Below are positions 36,441-36,606 of a stretch of DNA of 36,606 bases, in pieces. Below the pieces are notes generated by a model. It did not search any database and was not told the origin of the DNA. It was given only the letters and a program-made list of their open reading frames with translations. The DNA is from Gallionellaceae bacterium (lineage in GTDB: Bacteria; Pseudomonadota; Gammaproteobacteria; Burkholderiales; Gallionellaceae), in NCBI GenBank assembly GCA_030834965.1, contig JAUQWW010000013.1, positions 1 to 36,606 of the forward strand, read 5' to 3'. Within the stretch, counting starts at the first letter, position 1; every line of letters starts with the position of its first letter. Made by a program: the position numbers and the translations under genes.

Positions 36441-36606
36441 GTGTCACAAGTCAAACAAGTCATCGTGCCGGACATCGGCAACTACACGGATGTGCCGGTC
36501 ATCGAGGTGATGGTCAAGGCAGGCGATACGGTTGCAGCGGAACAATCGCTGCTGACCCTGGAAACCGACAAGGCCACCATGGACGTGCCCGCCCCGTTTG
36601 CCGGCA
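36441..36606 (+). CDS. aceF: Dihydrolipoamide acetyltransferase (PDH E2), 5' part only
   Basis: Only the first 55 codons lie in the window; the gene continues past the right edge. They encode the start of a lipoyl domain ([20 protein letters not shown]) with the lipoylation motif [12 protein letters not shown], where the Lys carries lipoate. The start is GTG at 36441 with GAGGAA 5 nt upstream. The distance to aceE is 18 nt. Lipoyl domains also occur in E3 and other 2-oxoacid dehydrogenase E2 proteins, but the position after aceE favours aceF strongly. Confidence 0.93.
   Translation, partial: MSQVKQVIVPDIGNYTDVPVIEVMVKAGDTVAAEQSLLTLETDKATMDVPAPFAG

Noticed and set aside
1-36606. CRISPR array, tRNA, rRNA, prophage or transposase
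   Set aside because: I found no regularly spaced direct repeats, no tRNA cloverleaf ends, no rRNA sequence, and no integrase, transposase or phage structural gene.

Overview
The window is about 36.6 kb of GC-rich chromosome from a Gram-negative bacterium, most likely a betaproteobacterium. A Nitrosomonadales/Gallionellaceae-like host is my best guess. That rests on gene order, lpxC, a homodimeric-type pyruvate dehydrogenase E1 and the style of the dispersed palindromic repeats; no rRNA or species marker is present. Nearly all of it is housekeeping sequence. The only clearly accessory part is the left 1.3 kb: an AT-richer HNH-type zinc protein followed by a tract of nested hairpins.

Layout, left to right. 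1-1314: structured non-coding edge, HNH-like gene and repeat tract. 1315-7944 (all minus strand): a DUF815-type AAA+ ATPase, argJ, a degenerate cyclic-nucleotide-fold protein, secA and an M23 peptidase. 7963-8403 (plus strand): dciA-like gene. 8489-27675 (minus strand): a complete division and cell wall (dcw) cluster. In transcription order it reads mraZ-rsmH-ftsL-ftsI-murE-murF-mraY-murD-ftsW-murG-murC-murB-ddl-ftsQ-ftsA-ftsZ-lpxC, followed by a 66-residue membrane protein. Most junctions overlap by 4 nt (ATGA or GTGA) or abut. The cluster starts at a near-consensus promoter whose -10 box overlaps the first of four pentamers spaced exactly 10 bp, a textbook MraZ operator. 28066-31461 (minus strand): RNase P RNA, ppx, phoU and rpiA. 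31601-36606 (plus strand): ilvA, a 5-formyltetrahydrofolate cyclo-ligase, aceE and the start of aceF.

How the genes work together: MurB to MurF, Ddl, MraY and MurG make lipid II; FtsW and FtsI polymerise and cross-link it at the septum; FtsA, FtsZ, FtsQ and FtsL build the divisome; LpxC commits to lipid A. SecA exports envelope proteins and the M23 protein probably trims or regulates murein. MraZ autoregulates the cluster. Ppx and PhoU belong to phosphate/polyphosphate homeostasis.

The most unusual feature is that dispersed palindromic repeats, of at least two families, appear to have been captured in frame inside three essential mur genes. They form the first ~17 codons and the last codons of murE, a ~29-residue linker in murC and a ~19-residue insert in murB. 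Copies or relatives of the murE-type repeat also sit in the non-coding tract at the left edge. This resembles, at least superficially, the protein-coding palindromic elements known from Rickettsia. I see no CRISPR array, tRNA, rRNA, insertion sequence with transposase, or prophage.
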